Positions 1 to 16,199 of a stretch of 64,000 nt of DNA are shown in pieces. Source of the stretch: Chrysomallon squamiferum (taxonomy: Eukaryota; Mollusca; Gastropoda; Neomphalida; Peltospiridae); contig CM022673.1 of NCBI GenBank assembly GCA_012295275.1, forward strand, positions 23,259,581 through 23,323,580, written 5' to 3'. The notes beneath the pieces are model-generated. The model worked only from the letters and a program-made list of their open reading frames with translations. It did not search any database and was not told where the DNA came from. How positions within the stretch are numbered: the stretch's first letter is position 1; every line of letters starts with the position of its first letter. The position numbers were made by a program, and so were the translations under genes.

Positions 1-593
1 TTTTAACAGATAAATGAAATAGACCCAGAAGTTCAAATTATAAAAAAGGACTAATAAAAATAAACAATTTTTCATAAATTTTCTTTTATTTATTTTTGAT
101 TTTAGAAATTATTATTCCTGAAAATAGATATGGATGTTAGAAGTATTCATGGTTTGTTTATAAAAGTGTCCATACTACTATAGTAATCTACTGACACTGC
201 ACCATCATGGTCCACTGTTATGTTAAAAGATAATTAAATTATGCAGCCAGAAAAATAACTTGAAAGGTTTTTGAAACCTGGCTCTCATATACTTAAACAC
301 ACTATAGGGAATTACAGTATTTAAGGAATGGCAGAAGTCTTACTGAAAGACAATTTAAATTATAAATAATTTAAAAGTATGAAATAAAATAAAATGAAAA
401 TAAAATACATAAATAAGTAAAAATAAAAATAATTATATAAAAAAATACTGAAAGATGTAATTTCATAAAAGTGACCTACTGACCTACTGACTTATTTTCA
501 AGATGGAAGAAAATTAACTGACAGATGCCAAAGTCCTTTTTCCTGAGACATAGAAATTATTAAGAGAGGTGAACAAACATACAAAAAAAAAAA

Positions 594-624
<31 letters not shown>

Positions 625-1400
625 TATATAAAAAAAAAAAATTAAAAAAAATTTAAAAAATAGAAAATCAGGCAAGTTAAAAGAAGAGAGAATTGCTGAA
701 ACCTTAATAACACAAGAACTTCTTGTTTCATTTAATCCAAGGGAGAAAAATATATTGATTTTCAAAAAAAACAAAACATTTCACATTGTGACAAAAATAC
801 TTTAATGTTGTATTTTTTTATATTTTTTTTTATTTTAACCATTATCACAACTTTATATATTTTAAAATTCTGATTGATTTTTTTAAACAAAATATTAAAA
901 TAATTAAAAAATAATAATAAATTAAAATTTAATATAAAATTTCAAAATATATATAATAATGAAATAATAGTAATAAAAATAATAAATATTAGATTCAAAG
1001 TTTGAGACTAAAAACAAATCTAACTCATGTAGTTTTTTTATGATAATTATGTTCATCAATTTTGATCAAGTTTGCTTTTTTAAATTCAGTTTTTTTATTT
1101 TATTTTGCTCAGACAGTGACAGTTTATGCTTTTATTTTATATGAACCTTCCCATAAACAGTAAAATATCAATGGCAATAAATAACAACAACAACAACAAT
1201 AATATCATACTGTGAATTAATACTGTGTACTGTTGTCTAAATATAAATCCACACACACACACACACATGCAAACACATTCATGTAAATAGTGAAAAGGCT
1301 TAACTGAAAATGGATAGATCCTAAGATCAATATTTATTAAAATGTGAGTCTGAAACTGATGTAAATTATTTTACTGGTAAAATTTATTTAACTTTGTTTG

Positions 1401-1446
<46 letters not shown>

Positions 1447-4400
1447 GGTTGGTAGACAGATAAATTAAATTCTATCAAACAGATTCTTGTGAATCTATTG
1501 AATATAAAAACATTTATTGATTTTTAAAAGATGAAATTAAAGAAAGCCTATTAAAAATATTTCTAAAGATATACAACTGCAGAATGTCAAAATTCTTTTA
1601 TCGTTTTATCTTATTTATTATTCTTTTCTTTCTTTAATTATTTAAAGTTTTGGAGAATGAAATGTTTGTTTAACATTTGAAAATATTATTGATGATGATG
1701 ATGACAAAATGCATTAATTAAAAACAATACTGATGATCATCTTAATGATAATTATTCTGGTTGTGACACATATGATAATCAGAAAATATTTCAGGAATTT
1801 GAACTAAAACAAAATCAGAAGAAAAATATTAATTGTATCTTCTCTTAAGTGAACTCAAGATTTCTGAATGCTCGGAGATGAAAATGTCTTCAGGCAGACA
1901 TTTTTTCAATGATGACAATAAAAAGAAATGTTAACCTTTTACTTCAAACACTTCTGAAATTCAAGTTTTAACTTCCATTATAAAACGCATTCAAAATGTG
2001 TTACTTTTTGTAGCTCAAATAAATATTGTTTGATTGCTTAGCATATAGATTTAAAACCAATAGTAAATAATGTGAACCAGTGAATTGCTGAAACTCAAGA
2101 TTTAAAATGGAGAAACAGATAAAAAAAAAAAAAAGTTAAAAGATTTTCCAAAACATAAAAAGGAATATTGATTAAATGACAGTCTACATATGCCAAATGT
2201 TTTGATCACTGGTAATTCATGGTCTCTCAAGATACTAAGGTTTCACAAAAATACACAATTTATCTAAAATGGTCCTGTGTTTGTTATAAACAAAATTTAA
2301 AAAAATAAAACCCCAAAACATACATATATAATCAAGTTTACCTAAATCTAGTTATTTTTCTAGACATATTCCTGGCTAGAATAAAACCTGTTAATGACAC
2401 CATTTTACTGAACAGTGTAGTTAATGGTATGTGTTACCCTGTGGTCATAAAACTAATCAAGAAAAATGTAGCTTGCAGGAACCTGTTAAGAAGGTAACTA
2501 TTACACTAGAGCTATATTATAAGTAACTATAGAAATAAATAAATAAATAAAAATAGTTCATTACAAAATGTCTTGTCTTGAAATATATTAGGACTAAGTG
2601 TTCTGTGGTAAAGAATAAAAAATAAATAAATAAAAAAATAAAATTGTGTTTTATATTGATTTATTTTCATTATTTTATAAATAAATTTAACAGTCCCACA
2701 TATCAAATTAAAACAGAAAACCAGCTGTGTCCTAATGCACATTAATATCTTATTATATTTAATTAACTAGGATTATGTAAATTAATCTGTAAGAATTTAC
2801 TAAACCAATAATCAGAACCACTTAGTGAGATTCCAAATGGTATTGCATTAGAAGCAAGCCATTAGCCTGAATGTCACTGGCCAATTGCAATACAAATACT
2901 GGTTCGTAATGTCAGCCATCTTTCAGTCACATATGCACATCTCTCATTTTCAGATGAGTTACAGTGTTAAACAAAACCGAGTATCAGTAATATCAGAAAT
3001 GTGAAGAGACCAACACTTGTTTCAATGAATTTTCTGTGACACATCCATATATTCTTAAATAAATGAATATTAGGTGTCAAAACATTGTGATTTATTATGA
3101 GATATAAAAAAAAAGAAGATAAAATTGATACTCTGAGCTAAGCAAAGCAATAAGCTATAAAGGATTTTCTTTAGCAGCTTCTTTCCTAGATGATTGGTCT
3201 TAGCATTTAGCAGAACAGGATACATTCAATCAGTATTCCATATAGAAGAAAGCCAGAACAGTTCTGAATATATTCATAATAAAATAGAATTAAAGCTGAA
3301 AAATGTTGAATTTTAAGAATATGGATGTACCATAGTTAAAAATTAAATCTTATAATCTACTTCTATATATAAAAAAAAAATAATAATACAAATTTACCAT
3401 TTTAATAAGTACGGTAAAGTTAATAATAATATAAAATTGAGTACATTATCATAAATGCATTGTCTAATAAATTTGATTAATATTTTAAATGTTATATCTA
3501 AACAAGCCCAAAACTAGTCAGATGTTTAAAACCTCTAATTGTTAGCTAAAAATAATAATAACAATACCATTGAATTTGTTAGAATGACTAAAATAAAAGA
3601 TATTAAGATTTAAAAACCTTTTTAGGTCATTTAAAAAGTAATAATAATTGGTTTAATAGATATATGTTAAGTAATTTCTTCTGTTATTTTGAAACCAAAA
3701 ATTTCTCTTTCTTTATTTTTGCTTTTTTTTTCACTTTTCCCACTTTTTAATTTAATTTTTTTTTTTTTTTTTTTTTTTCTCACTTTTTCCACTTTTTCAT
3801 TTTATTTTTTTTGTTTTTTGTTATTGAACACAAAACACCATTATTATCTACTAATATAATGAAGTCATAGATTTTCTGATAACTTCATGGCATTATCTGT
3901 TCATGATAAAAGACACCATCAACTGAGGTCAGTCCTTTCATTTATATGTAGTGTGAGATCAATAAATGTACGAAGATATTATTGATTTCTTTTTTTTTTT
4001 AATTAATATTAGTTATAAGTAAAATGATTTTTTTCTAACAGCATTAACTGCAACTAAGTATGCTAATTGAAATGTTTCTGTTTTAACATCAGTTAACCTT
4101 CAAATAATGATGTTTCAGAAAAAAAGAAAAGAAAAAGAAAACAGTACTAACTGGAATTATAACAAAAAAAAACAACCTAAGATTAGTTCAAATTCATCAA
4201 AGTCTTGCTAAGACTCTTTCTCTGCATACATATCTACTGGATTATTATTTATAAAAAATATTTTTGGATTAGGTAATTAGATTCCCAAACCTTTTCACAG
4301 ACTTAGAATGAATCGGTATTTAATTAATTATACAAGATAGCAAGTTAAATGAGTTATAGCAGTAAGCCATGTAAGTTAGCAAGTGGTGTCAATTCAGTCC

Positions 4401-4506
4401 ACATTAAAAGCTATCACTAATCCAAAACTTTATACAATATGTTGATACATCACTAACATAATACTAACTCATAATAAAAATCAAACAAAATCAGCTTTAT
4501 ATTTAC
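1..4506. other. Intron or downstream part of the SLC38A11-like gene; no exon seen
   Basis: Very AT-rich DNA with poly-A, poly-T and AAT tracts (about 570-660 and 3750-3785). No splice-bounded coding segment with SLC38 motifs was found here on the minus strand, so the next exon is probably off the left edge. Confidence 0.5.
1405..1444. repeat. (GT)n microsatellite
   Basis: An uninterrupted run of about 20 GT units. Confidence 0.97.
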
Positions 4507-4581
4507 CTGTTATAAGGGCAACAGCAATAATTAGGATTATTCCTAAACCAAAACCAGCTTGTCGTAAAGCAAATGGCATTC
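4507..4581 (-). CDS. SLC38A11: SLC38A11-like coding exon 3
   Basis: Codons 61-85 plus one base: MPFALRQAGFGLGI followed by a hydrophobic helix ending ALIT. The acceptor TTTTCAG and donor ACAG|GTAAAT are both good. The next exon must begin with two bases completing a G-initial codon (Asp in the family) and is not seen to the left. Confidence 0.82.
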
Positions 4582-7500
4582 CTGAAAATAATACAAATAT
4601 TCAAAATAAAGCCTTTTTAACTAAAACATTTATATACTATAATTTTTAAATAAAGGAATTTAGTAAGCACTGAAATATCAGTAAAACAGTACTAAAAGAT
4701 GTAGTGATTATAATAATGGTAGTAGTAATAAGGTGTTTAATACTACTAGCAGCAGTAGTAATAGTAGTCATAATAAAGGTAGGAATGGTAGGAGTAATAC
4801 CAGTAAGATACTTGTAGCAGAGTAGTAATATAATAAGAGTAGCATCAGTAATACCAGTCATGGTAATAATTGTAATGGTAGCAATAGCAATTTAACAGCA
4901 GCACTAGTGGTATTTCTAATATCAACATCAAAAAGTGATTTTTATTAATAATATAATAATTACAAATAACTATAGCATAAACATATTTCAAAATTTATTA
5001 AAATGAAACACATTTTTGAGAATTTCCTATCACAAAATGTTTTCTTTTCATTTTCTTCTTCTTCTTCTTTTTACCTGTTAACAAATGCTTTCTTGAAAAA
5101 AAAAAAAAAATCAATCATATGGCTCTTTTTAACTGCAGATCTGATTCTAAAAATAGTTTCAAAAATAGATGCTGTTCCCCTCTTACATAAAACCATTAAA
5201 AATGATATCCAACAAAGAAAAAGTTCACAAAAAATCTTTGTGGAGAATTATTTTAAGTATGATACTTTACAAGTCAATAAGATGTTTTAGAAATGGTATC
5301 TAGGGAATAGGCTGTTTTAGTGAAGACAGTTTACATAATCAATTGTGTGGTTCATTCCATTCAAAAATAAATGTTCGGTGAAAAATTGGTTAAGTTCTTC
5401 AGCAATTTACATTGAGTGAAAAATTGTTGAGTACTTCAGGAATTTATCATGAGCTGAAATGAAAATTCAACAACCTATTATTGATTTCCTATGTCATTTA
5501 AACTATAGTTATGAGATATTTCATCATTAACAAACTTTCTATACAATATTTCCTATCTTTCTATACATAAAGCATAAGGAATTCTGAATTTCCCTCAGGA
5601 ATATCTTTTTATTTATTTTTTATTTATTTAACATTTTAGAAAAGTGAAAAACTTTTGAGAGACAAAATAATAGGCTGCACATCATTTGAATAATATTTAT
5701 TTTATGTGATTTTACTGACAATTTCAAATTCTTTGTTTCTCAAGAAAAAAAACTGCTGACCTATAATTCCAGAACCAATGATAGAATTGATGAAATTGAA
5801 GCTGGTCATGGGCACATTACTCCGTGGCTTCCCATCATCCTTCTCCTCCACTAGGTGGCGGGTGTCACTTATACTGCTAGTTTCAGAGAAGTCTGAAAAA
5901 GTCTGAAATAGATAGGAAAATATAATTTAAAAATCAATAGTAGGAATGTTTTAAATTTATATATTTAAATGTTACAGATTAGTCATTCCTTAGTGATAAT
6001 CCTCAAATGCAAACAGGGAATGATCTATATGTTTATTTATAAGCGAAACATTTAATAAAATATTTTCCATGCAGATTATGTTAAATACATCTAAGTTACA
6101 TCTATGCTAAGTATTGACTAAATAAAGAAGACAGTGCATTTTCACCGTTTTTCACATTTCTCATAATGGATTTCTGGATATGCACTATCATCAATACAAA
6201 TAGTAACCTATTAAAAATAGTAAACTGATTATTTTGTTCTGTATTGCTGGCAACCCAACAGATATTTCACATATTGTTATGATCTTCTGTCATTTCTTGA
6301 AATGATTGAAATTTTGGCTTTAAATTTAATCCACATTTAAAAATTAAAATATTTTAAGCCTTACATTATGATGATTATATTATTTTTAAATACTGTCAAG
6401 CTAGATCAGAAGTATTCAGTATTCTATGTTGCTTCTTAAAATGCAAGTCTGATTCATTCTGCTTAAAGTTTATGATGTCCTCTTTTATTTTTATACAGAT
6501 GTCTGTTAGTTAACATATTTTTCCTTTGCACTGTCACTGACAAAGCAGTTAATATGTTTATAGTAATTAATAAATTCTTTACTCATATCAGAATTTCATT
6601 TTCAAAAATAATTATATAATTATAGAACAAAAAGAGAGATTGAAAAAAAATATATATATTTTTTTTAGAGTCAACAATGGAAATGCTTAAGAAATAAGCA
6701 GAAGTCTTTTTTATTAAAAGCTCAGAAATGTTTTGGAACGGGAGTTCCTGAGTGATCTAAACTCACCTCAGAGAAAACTGAACAATGTCACAGTGTATCA
6801 GTTATTTGAATACAGATTTATTCTGCCTAATTTGTAGCATTTTGATCAAGGAATGTCTGCTGTAATGAGGATTTATAAGAGATGCTGAACCAAAAGGTAG
6901 TTATCATTTACAGATAAACCTAATTTTGTCCATTGCAGGAGAACAAATTTTCACAATTTTGGTTGCCATGGTAACACTGACTATGAAAAATGTCTCTTTT
7001 TTAAAATGAACACACAGTGGAATGGCTTCTTTACTTATACTGTTTTGACAGAGGGGGAAGAAACGGGTAAAGGATGAAAATAGACATGCAGAGAAAAAGA
7101 AATACAAAAACATTTGGAGAGACAAATATATAGACATAGACTTTTGCATCTATTAAAAGCACTCAGTTATAGAGATGAGGCACTCATGTTGCCACTGTTC
7201 AGTTTTATATCACACCAGCCTTTTAACCATAGAGCTATATCCCATACTTCCATTAATTCTTTTAATATATAAACTTTTCTAGGAATCAAAACTTGTAAAA
7301 ACAGCATGTATAAATGAATAGTTTTACTCATACATATTAGTGAAGGGCTAAAACTGCTTAAATTAATATTAAAACTAAATAATGATCTATTAATCTAATT
7401 TTAGTTTATTTTCTCAGTTAAAATTCCATTCTCCAAGAAAAAGAATATTAGGCTACTTTATAGTAAATAAATAAATAAATAAATAAAATAAAATTAATAA

Positions 7501-10500
7501 ATGGTAATTTAAAAAAAAAATTGTAAAATTAAGAAGGACTTATTTTCTTAAAATACAAAATTTTGTGTACTGCATGAACTGTCCAAAAATAAGATTTCAG
7601 AAAGTTATTAATAAACAAAACTGTAAATTATTAAGCATTGCTTTGCTTCATTTTCAAATTAATCTCATCTCTATTGGCTGATATGTTTGCATTTCACACC
7701 TGATCACTTTCTATGTGTAGCAGTAAGTTAATTATTGATAAACAAACCAGATAACTTTGGTGTCATTAACAAATATCCCACTGTGTGAGAATGCACTAAA
7801 CTTTTTCACTTATACAAAGAATGATTTAAAAAAGTAGGAATTTTTTGGATTTGTTTTTTTTTTGCTAAAGTCAGTGCTGGAAACATGTATGAATTAACAA
7901 GTAAATATATATGTAGTTATGTATACATGCAAATAATTAATTAACATCGAGTGATCTTTTACCTATTCAGTTTCTTCATACATACTGTAAACCTTTGGTA
8001 TCTAGGTTTAGATGGGTTATTATTTCCAGTTAATAGCAAGGAAATTTTAGATGTACATTCCAAGAGACTAGAAATACATATGTGATAAGCTGAGACATCG
8101 AATCAGTAGATAGCACAAATGGCTTACTAAAGAACTCTACTCAGCAAGTTCCTGAGCACTCCATCTGAATCATAACTTCATTAGCAAATTTATTTATTTG
8201 AAAAATTATATTTGTGCAAAAATAACATTTCCCTTTATACAGTCAAAAACAATATGGGAATTATGATTTTTTTTTTTTTATCTCTCAGTACTGTAGAAAT
8301 CTTTCAATTTTGGATATTTTCAGGAATAAATCTGAAAATGTATAACTAGAAATTTTGCAAAGAAGAAATCAGAAGAATTTGTATTTGTAATTACAAAAAT
8401 TTAATGTATCATATTCACACTTTATCTATAATAGCTCAATGATTTTAACAACAACCATTAATGAGAACATCTATTTAACAAAATTAACAACAGTTAACAG
8501 TAAAAAAAAATGTGAATGTAAAGTACTACTGAAGAAAAAATAATTACAGACACAAATAGAATTATTTGAAAATTAAATAAATTACTGTCAAAATGAGTTA
8601 AGAAAAAATTAAATGATTTATCCAAAGACCGTAGAGAGAGAAAAAAAAAAAATTATTTGATTTCTGTCAGTTAATCTAATTCATAATTAAATATCTTTGC
8701 TGAAAAATCTAAATTATTATTCTCAAAAAAAATGAGGTAAATTCATTATGATCTATATTATCTGTTTTATCAGTAAAATTAACTCATAACAAAGTAAAAT
8801 ACAAATCATTACCAAGTGAATTCTGTTACAAACTTTCTCTGTATCTTGGCAAATTGGGAAATAATCTCTAAGGGGAAAAAACAATACAAACTCATTATGA
8901 AAGAAGACAAAAACAAATCAATATCTTGCTAAACCAAACTGATTGTCAAATGATATCAGTGTAGTCAGTAAAGTGTAAATCATCATTAAATAATTTCTCT
9001 CTATCATTTCAACCAGTGGATTGTTTTGTCATGCAGGATATGAAAAAGAATGGAAGATGATCATTTATCTTAATTAGGGATATTGATCTCTGTGCTTTGA
9101 AACATTCTGTACAATGGAAATAAATGATTTCCATAACAATGCCATCAGCTTGTTTCATAAGGATGTATATCTTACAATAGCAAAATTTACAAAGTATATG
9201 TAAAATATGCTAACAGTCACTGTCACTGTCGTGGTAAGATTATAACTGAGTATCTGTGAGATAATGATAATCTGCTGAACAGCATGATGAAGTCTTTGTT
9301 TCATATATGTGTAGTGTTGATGTGTTATTCAAATAATTATGGACAGAAAGGGTTAGATATCATAACTTAAGATTAAAGAGAAGGTTGATAATGATAACTG
9401 TGGGTATTATATACAATAAATATGTAACTGGAAAACATTTTGTAGCTCAGTAAAACATCAAGTGTATAAGATATAACAACTGAGATAATTGTCTCTTTAT
9501 GACGAACATATTTAGTTTCTGTGAGATTGTTTTAAGTGAAATATAAAGCAGTTATCGTGCATCATTATAGAGTGATGTAAACTGTATTTATAATAATTAT
9601 GGCAAATGTATATTTTCTGTATGGTGTACATAATACATAAATCATACAGTTCCATACAGCTATAAACAATGTAAAATATCCATGTTACACATGACAGAAC
9701 TTAATGTAAATATATACAGTTTTTCTGAAAACAGTCACATATATATTCAAGATACCTCTACACAGCTGTCTGTTATCTACAGCAATAGAGATTACATGCA
9801 TTAACTATTTAATGTTTGTTGTAGTTGTCTGATAATTTTAACACAGGCCCATGGCCAAAGAATCACCCAGGGGAATTAAAATCTCTACAGCAATCTCCAT
9901 AGCATTCCCAATATCTGGATAGGGAAATAATGCACACCATTAGATCCTTTCGTTCAAGTAAGCAATTTAATATAGTGGAGTAACATATAACATTAAGAAC
10001 TGAAAAAGCTGTCAGTATTTATTCACCTGATTTGCAAAGTGTACTTAATTTTCTGAGAATATCCACTTCATACTGTAGCAAGCAGATCTGCCAGCTAATT
10101 TATCAAGATATTAGAACATAACCATGAGAAATGGATCTCCCTGAAGACTAACTAAATCTGTGAACTAGGGTCCTCACAGTCACAATTCAATTTCATCACC
10201 AAGCCAGTTATTTTGGCCAGTAGCTGGTCAGTGATTGGAAACTGGCTGGACTTTGGTTGCAGACTGTCTCTGTAGTCATGTCTTAACCCTGGCTTTCAGC
10301 CATCTTGGCAAATTTTATGTTGCACTAAATCAGTTTGACTGGGATACATGATGCACATTCTTGCTTCTCACTCCCATAGGTGATGAGACACATATAATGA
10401 ATGGACGTTAATACAGTTAGGATCTAATGTGCTCACAAGACAATTCAATTCCTTAATACATTAATCTATCAGAGATTATTAACCTTCATGTTTCCTGTAC

Positions 10501-13500
10501 ACGACAGCTACAAAAAGCCATGATACAGTTTGTCTGGTCATTTCCAAATTTCAAAATATTCCATTATGTATGTTTGTTTTCATGTACATATTAATTTAAA
10601 GATTCTGATATTATCTTTTTTTGATATCAATACAAAAATCTAATTTCATTTCATTTCTTGACAAAAACTACCTCAAATCAATATATATATCCCATGATAC
10701 ATCTTGTTTATTTGATATAAACATAATATCAGGCCAATATAAAAATGATGATATAGTGAACAACATTTATATTAACTTATTTAGGTAACAGACATATTGT
10801 TGATTTGGTGTTTGTCTTGTTATTTAATACTGGGAATCAGTTTGTTAAGAAAATATTTTATCAAACTACAAAAGAAACAGATGAAAAAAGTAATCTTTTG
10901 ACATGTTAAAACAAAATGAAATACTAAACCTTATATATGTATTTTTTACATGTTACATGATCCAAACATTTTAATCCTTGAATTAAATAAGTTATAACCT
11001 CTGCAAAATGAAAATTCAAATTGCATATACAAATAAATATCTAGGTCATATTTAGGGGGAAGAGGCACTAAGAAATTCTCCAAAAATGGAGTTTTACTAA
11101 CTCTTTGAATTCACCTACTTCTGGTAAAGTAGTAATACTTTTTTTTCCTTGTCACTGATCCTAATAATAAGGTAACAAAAATTGAAAAATAATTTATATT
11201 GAAGAAAAATCTGTAATTTTGCTAAGGACAGTTTAGGTGAAAAAAATTAAAAAATAATAATCAGAAAATATGCTGCATTTTCCATGAGGTGTGGATCAAT
11301 ATTTTTAACCCCAAGTGCCATTTAAATACAGTGCTGCAGTATTCAGTACTGGGTAATGTTGAAATTGATCACATTTTATCTCACTTTAAAAATACACTGT
11401 TCCTAGCATTGATAGGTGTGCCTGAAGATTTTCTATGAATTTCATAGTGAATGGAATCCATGTGGGTTTGCTAATCCTGTTCATAATATCCAATAATACC
11501 TAGGGCTTTCACTGAATTTAATATTCTTTTATATGCAGACGTTAACACTGATGTTGCAGACCCAATACAGTCACAGTGCATGTCCATCGGGAATCTGTAA
11601 TTTTGATTGGAAAAAGGATTTGGAATATTACGCTGTCTGATCGTCTTGCTAAATTGATTATTACAGTTTATATGCAGTCTGTATTTCTAGCTAGCTAGCG
11701 ACAGCAAGTTAGATTTTCATCCTAAATGTTCTTTTTGTTTCTTTGAAGTTGTTTTATTTTCTTTTTGTTTTTTTATTTATTTATTTATTTGCATGCCGAC
11801 TTCATTTCTTGCATGTACAACAATTTATGTTTTCTTTTTAAAAACAGTGTGAAAGTAAATTTCACATTGTATGTCTTCTATCCTTTATCTTTTTTTTTTT
11901 TTTTTTTTTTTTGTTATCTATCAGAGTAGCTGAAATAAGAAATAACAGTGAATAACAACAAAAGAGAACCAATTTATTTTTCTGTAGTCATGGCATCATC
12001 ACATTCAGGGCAGAACTATTTGCTCTAAAGATCTTCAAGCAACAGAAAAAAAAAAAAAAAAATTGAAGTTATCTGGTATGATACGTCATAACCTCTCCAA
12101 ATATTTATCGCAGTTAGTGCATTCATAATAATAAAAAGAAAATTAATGTCAGTAAAAATAAGCCTGTATAATATTTCCTTTATTAGACAGTAAACCCATA
12201 TGCAAATAAGGCATCATTCTGACAGATGTCTCCTAGGAGAGAGGCAGAGGGCATATCTGAGATGGAAGAGAAAGGAAGAAAATGTTTTGCAGTGCTGAAG
12301 TTTGAAGAATGGATTCATGTGCATTTTTATCCCCTTTGGAATTCATTATATCAGATGTTTAAAGGAAGAGAAAAAGAATTAAGGAGAAAAAAGAAATGAA
12401 AAGTGAAAAGCAACAAAAAAGTTTGGAATAAGTCAGAATTAAAAGGAAACAGATGGAACAAAATTTAAAATGAAACCAAATAGAAAAGAAAAAAAATAAA
12501 GAAAATATTTAAAATACAAAGATAGAAACAAAAATAAAAATACTGAAATATGTAGATAAAAAAAAACCCAAAACAACTATAATAAAAAAAATAATAAAGA
12601 TAATACAAAATTTATATTGAAATAAAACAGAATTTTCTGAAAAAGGAAGAAATAATCATTTACAAGAAAAAGGAAATATGTTAATAAATATTAAAGTGAA
12701 ACCAACATTAAAAAATTGTAATCAATTTACTTTTAATTTTGTTTATAATTGTAAATATAATTTTTCATAAAACTTTTAAGACTAAAATGATTAGAAATGG
12801 GTTTCTTCAAATAATATTAATTAGAAGACATAATTATGCTCTACTAAGAATAAAGATTATTTTACTTAGAAAAATCCAAAAATCCAAAAATTAAAATAAA
12901 AAAGAAATAAAAAGAAATACAATATATGGAAAATTAAGAAAAAATCCAAAATAAAATTAGAAGAACTGGTGTCAAGGAACAAACAAGAATAACAACAGGA
13001 AAACAAGATCTGGTTTTCATTAAAATGTCAGACAAAAGAAAATAGTAAAATGAATTCTTTGTTTTTACATGTATAATGACTACTAATTCAGTTTTGGAAA
13101 TTTGCAGTTGAACCAAATAATTTTTTTAATAAATGCAGTAGAATAAAACAGAAAGTGAAAACCCAATTCACATCTTTGGCACTTTAACAAGTTAATACAA
13201 ATATTCAGAGAAGACAGCCATTTTTCTCCAAGGTATGGTTTCACATTTTCTCACTGTATCACATTATTTAATATTGGTTAACATCAGTGCTGATAAGATT
13301 TGTGTTAGTTTTGTTATACAAAGGTTTAGTGGTGTCTGCAAGCTGGGATCAAACCTCCAGACTGACTCAAAACAAAACATTGTTTCTAAAGCTAAATATT
13401 GATTTGTTTTTCCCTATAGGGAATGTACTCCATCTAATGCAGACTGACATTTTAATGAGAAGTCTATTTTACTTAAACTGTGCATACAGTGATACTTAAA

Positions 13501-15133
13501 GTAGCCTAAATACACTTTATTGCTTTATTTGTCCAGACGCAATGTTTTGCTAATAGAAACATATAATCTGCCAATAATAACAGTGCAAGTAACAAATTTA
13601 AAATTATCTTCAGTCAAATAAAATACAGACTAAAGAGAAATATCTCTGGTGTCTCTTCAGTAATATGTTTACTGAATGTATGTATGTTATGTACATACAC
13701 AAATACATATATGCGTATATTCCTGTGTTCTGTGGCCTGCATCTTAGTTTGCTTAATGAATGTTACCAACTGCCTCAAATAATTAACCAATAAAAAGATA
13801 TTTTTAAAAGATACAATAAAAATAAAAATCACCGATAATTGTTGTGAAAACAGTAACAAAGATACTGAAGATAACAAATAATCAATTATTTCTCCTGACA
13901 CAATCAGCTTTGTCTAAAGTGTAGATAAATATTTAATATGCAGGACAGGATAATATTATTTGATTGGAAATCATTTACCTGACTACAACTTACAATTATT
14001 TGTCATCATTGTGTCTTGGTATTGCTAGCATGTACATAATTAACAAAAAACACTTTTAAATTAATATGTATGCTGTAACTTGATAAAAAATGTATCTGTA
14101 TAGATTGCTAGATACAAAATTATATGTGTTCAGTTGTATAAAACTACAGTATCAAACCAATTAATTTGGAAACTATGGACCATAAATCATATTTATAAAA
14201 ACTACAGTAGTTATGGTTTTAATACTATTAAAACTTATAATAAATAAAGTGAATAATGTGATCATGATGATGATAATTATAACAAAGGTAGTAATGACTG
14301 TAACAAGTTCTATTTTTGCTAATAAAACTATATCTGCTTTCATTCCTTTTACAACAAAATGTTCTGTATTTGCATTCACATCAGTAAAGCAGTAATAATA
14401 AATGTATGTAATTATCTTTGAGTGGAAAGTGAAGTAAAGTAAACAAAATGGATAAGTAAGAAGAAAAATTAGAATTACAGACGTTCATTCAAAGATACTG
14501 TGTCCTAGCACAGCTCTGAATGTTCAAGAGATCACTGATGGGGGTGGATATTTTAAGTGCAGACAAATTTGCTTATTATAGATTATTTATGACAGTGTCT
14601 TAACAATATCAAGAAAATTTTAACACATTTTTATATCAAAGGTGGCAAACATTATTTGTTATATGTTAACATAACAAAGAAAATGAAAAATCTAATTCTG
14701 CTATATATGGATTATTTTTATTGATTTTCAGCAAGAGATAGTTAAAATAACAGGAAAGAAAGTAAACAGGGCATGAGATACTGGCAGGAATGGGAAATAT
14801 TAAAAAGTGGAAGACTGAGTGATCAGTTAAAATGCCTCTGCACTTGTGATAAATTTTCATTAATTTTATTTAAGTATTTTGGATATTCAAAATTAAAATC
14901 AAGGCAGAGACAGGCAGTATTGTAGTTAAGGACAAGGACATTTTTATTCAGTGAATCTGTTGGGCTATTCTAAACAACTGATTTATCTTTTTTTGGAGTG
15001 TGTTTCCCAATGAAAGAGTTGGTGAATACGAAAATTGTTTTTGCCACTATCCTGAAAAGAATAGGTTTCTTATTTTATAATCTGTGTTATTCTTAGTCAT
15101 ATGTGTATGATCCAATAAAACAATATAATAATG

Positions 15134-15168
<35 letters not shown>

Positions 15169-16152
15169 TCAGTAGGTAATAATATAAATAAATGAATGTG
15201 TGCTTATGTAATACATATGCTTATTTATGCATGTGTATATAATAATAAAAAAGTTTCAAGTAAAATTATAATTTTATGAGACAGTTTATCACATGTTCCT
15301 GACAGAAAACCATACTTAATGACTTCAGGACAATAGTATTTGCTTGATGCTGAAATATCATTGATTAAAATTATCATGAAATTGGGTTTAGGTTCTGTCT
15401 GGTCTTAGAATCATAATACTGATGGTACAGAACAGGAAATTCTTCAGAACCTTTTACTTCATTCTGGATGGAAACAAGAATGTTATCTAATTAGTACTGT
15501 CATTAAAGCATCTTCAGCTTTTGGTAATAAATAATTTAGGATTGATCCAAACCCTGCATTTTAGCCAATATTCCTTCAGTTTGAATTAAGACTGGTTGTT
15601 GTTGATATTTTTATGAGGGTGTAGTATGGTTGTTGTTTTTGTATTTTTGCTGAAAATCTTACTTAATGACATCAGGACAACAGTATTTGCTTAATGCTGA
15701 AATAACCTTGATTTCTAAATTCAGTTTATAATGATATTGACTTGGGTTCTGTCTAGTTTTAATAATCATAATACTGATGGTACAGAACAGGAAATTCTTC
15801 AGAACCTTTTACTTCATTTTGCATGGAAACAAGAATGTTATCTAATTAGTACTGTCATTAAAGAATCTTCAGTGTTTACTAATAAATAGTTGTAGGATTG
15901 ATCCAAACACTGTATTTTAGCCAATACTCCCTCAGTTTGAATAAAGACTGGTTACTGTTATTTTGTATGAAGGTGTAGTACAGATTTTATTTTTGTATTT
16001 TTGTTTAAAAAAAATCAGATTTTATTTAAATTTCTTTTTTGTTTTTTTTATGTTCTGTAATTATCAATCTTAATTTTTATTTTATAATTCTTTTTTAGAT
16101 CTAAAGTAAAATAATTTTTCAGAAAAAAAGGAACAGTTATTATTTAATTTCA

Positions 16153-16199
<47 letters not shown>

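Noticed and set aside
1-4506. Search for SLC38A11 exon 4 (transmembrane helix 2 onwards)
   Set aside because: No acceptor-bounded frame beginning with Asp and followed by a hydrophobic helix was found on the minus strand.
11538-11600. Possible plus-strand exon after TTTTATATGCAG
   Set aside because: The acceptor is fair and 19 codons are open, but the donor is weak and there are no neighbouring exons or recognisable motif.
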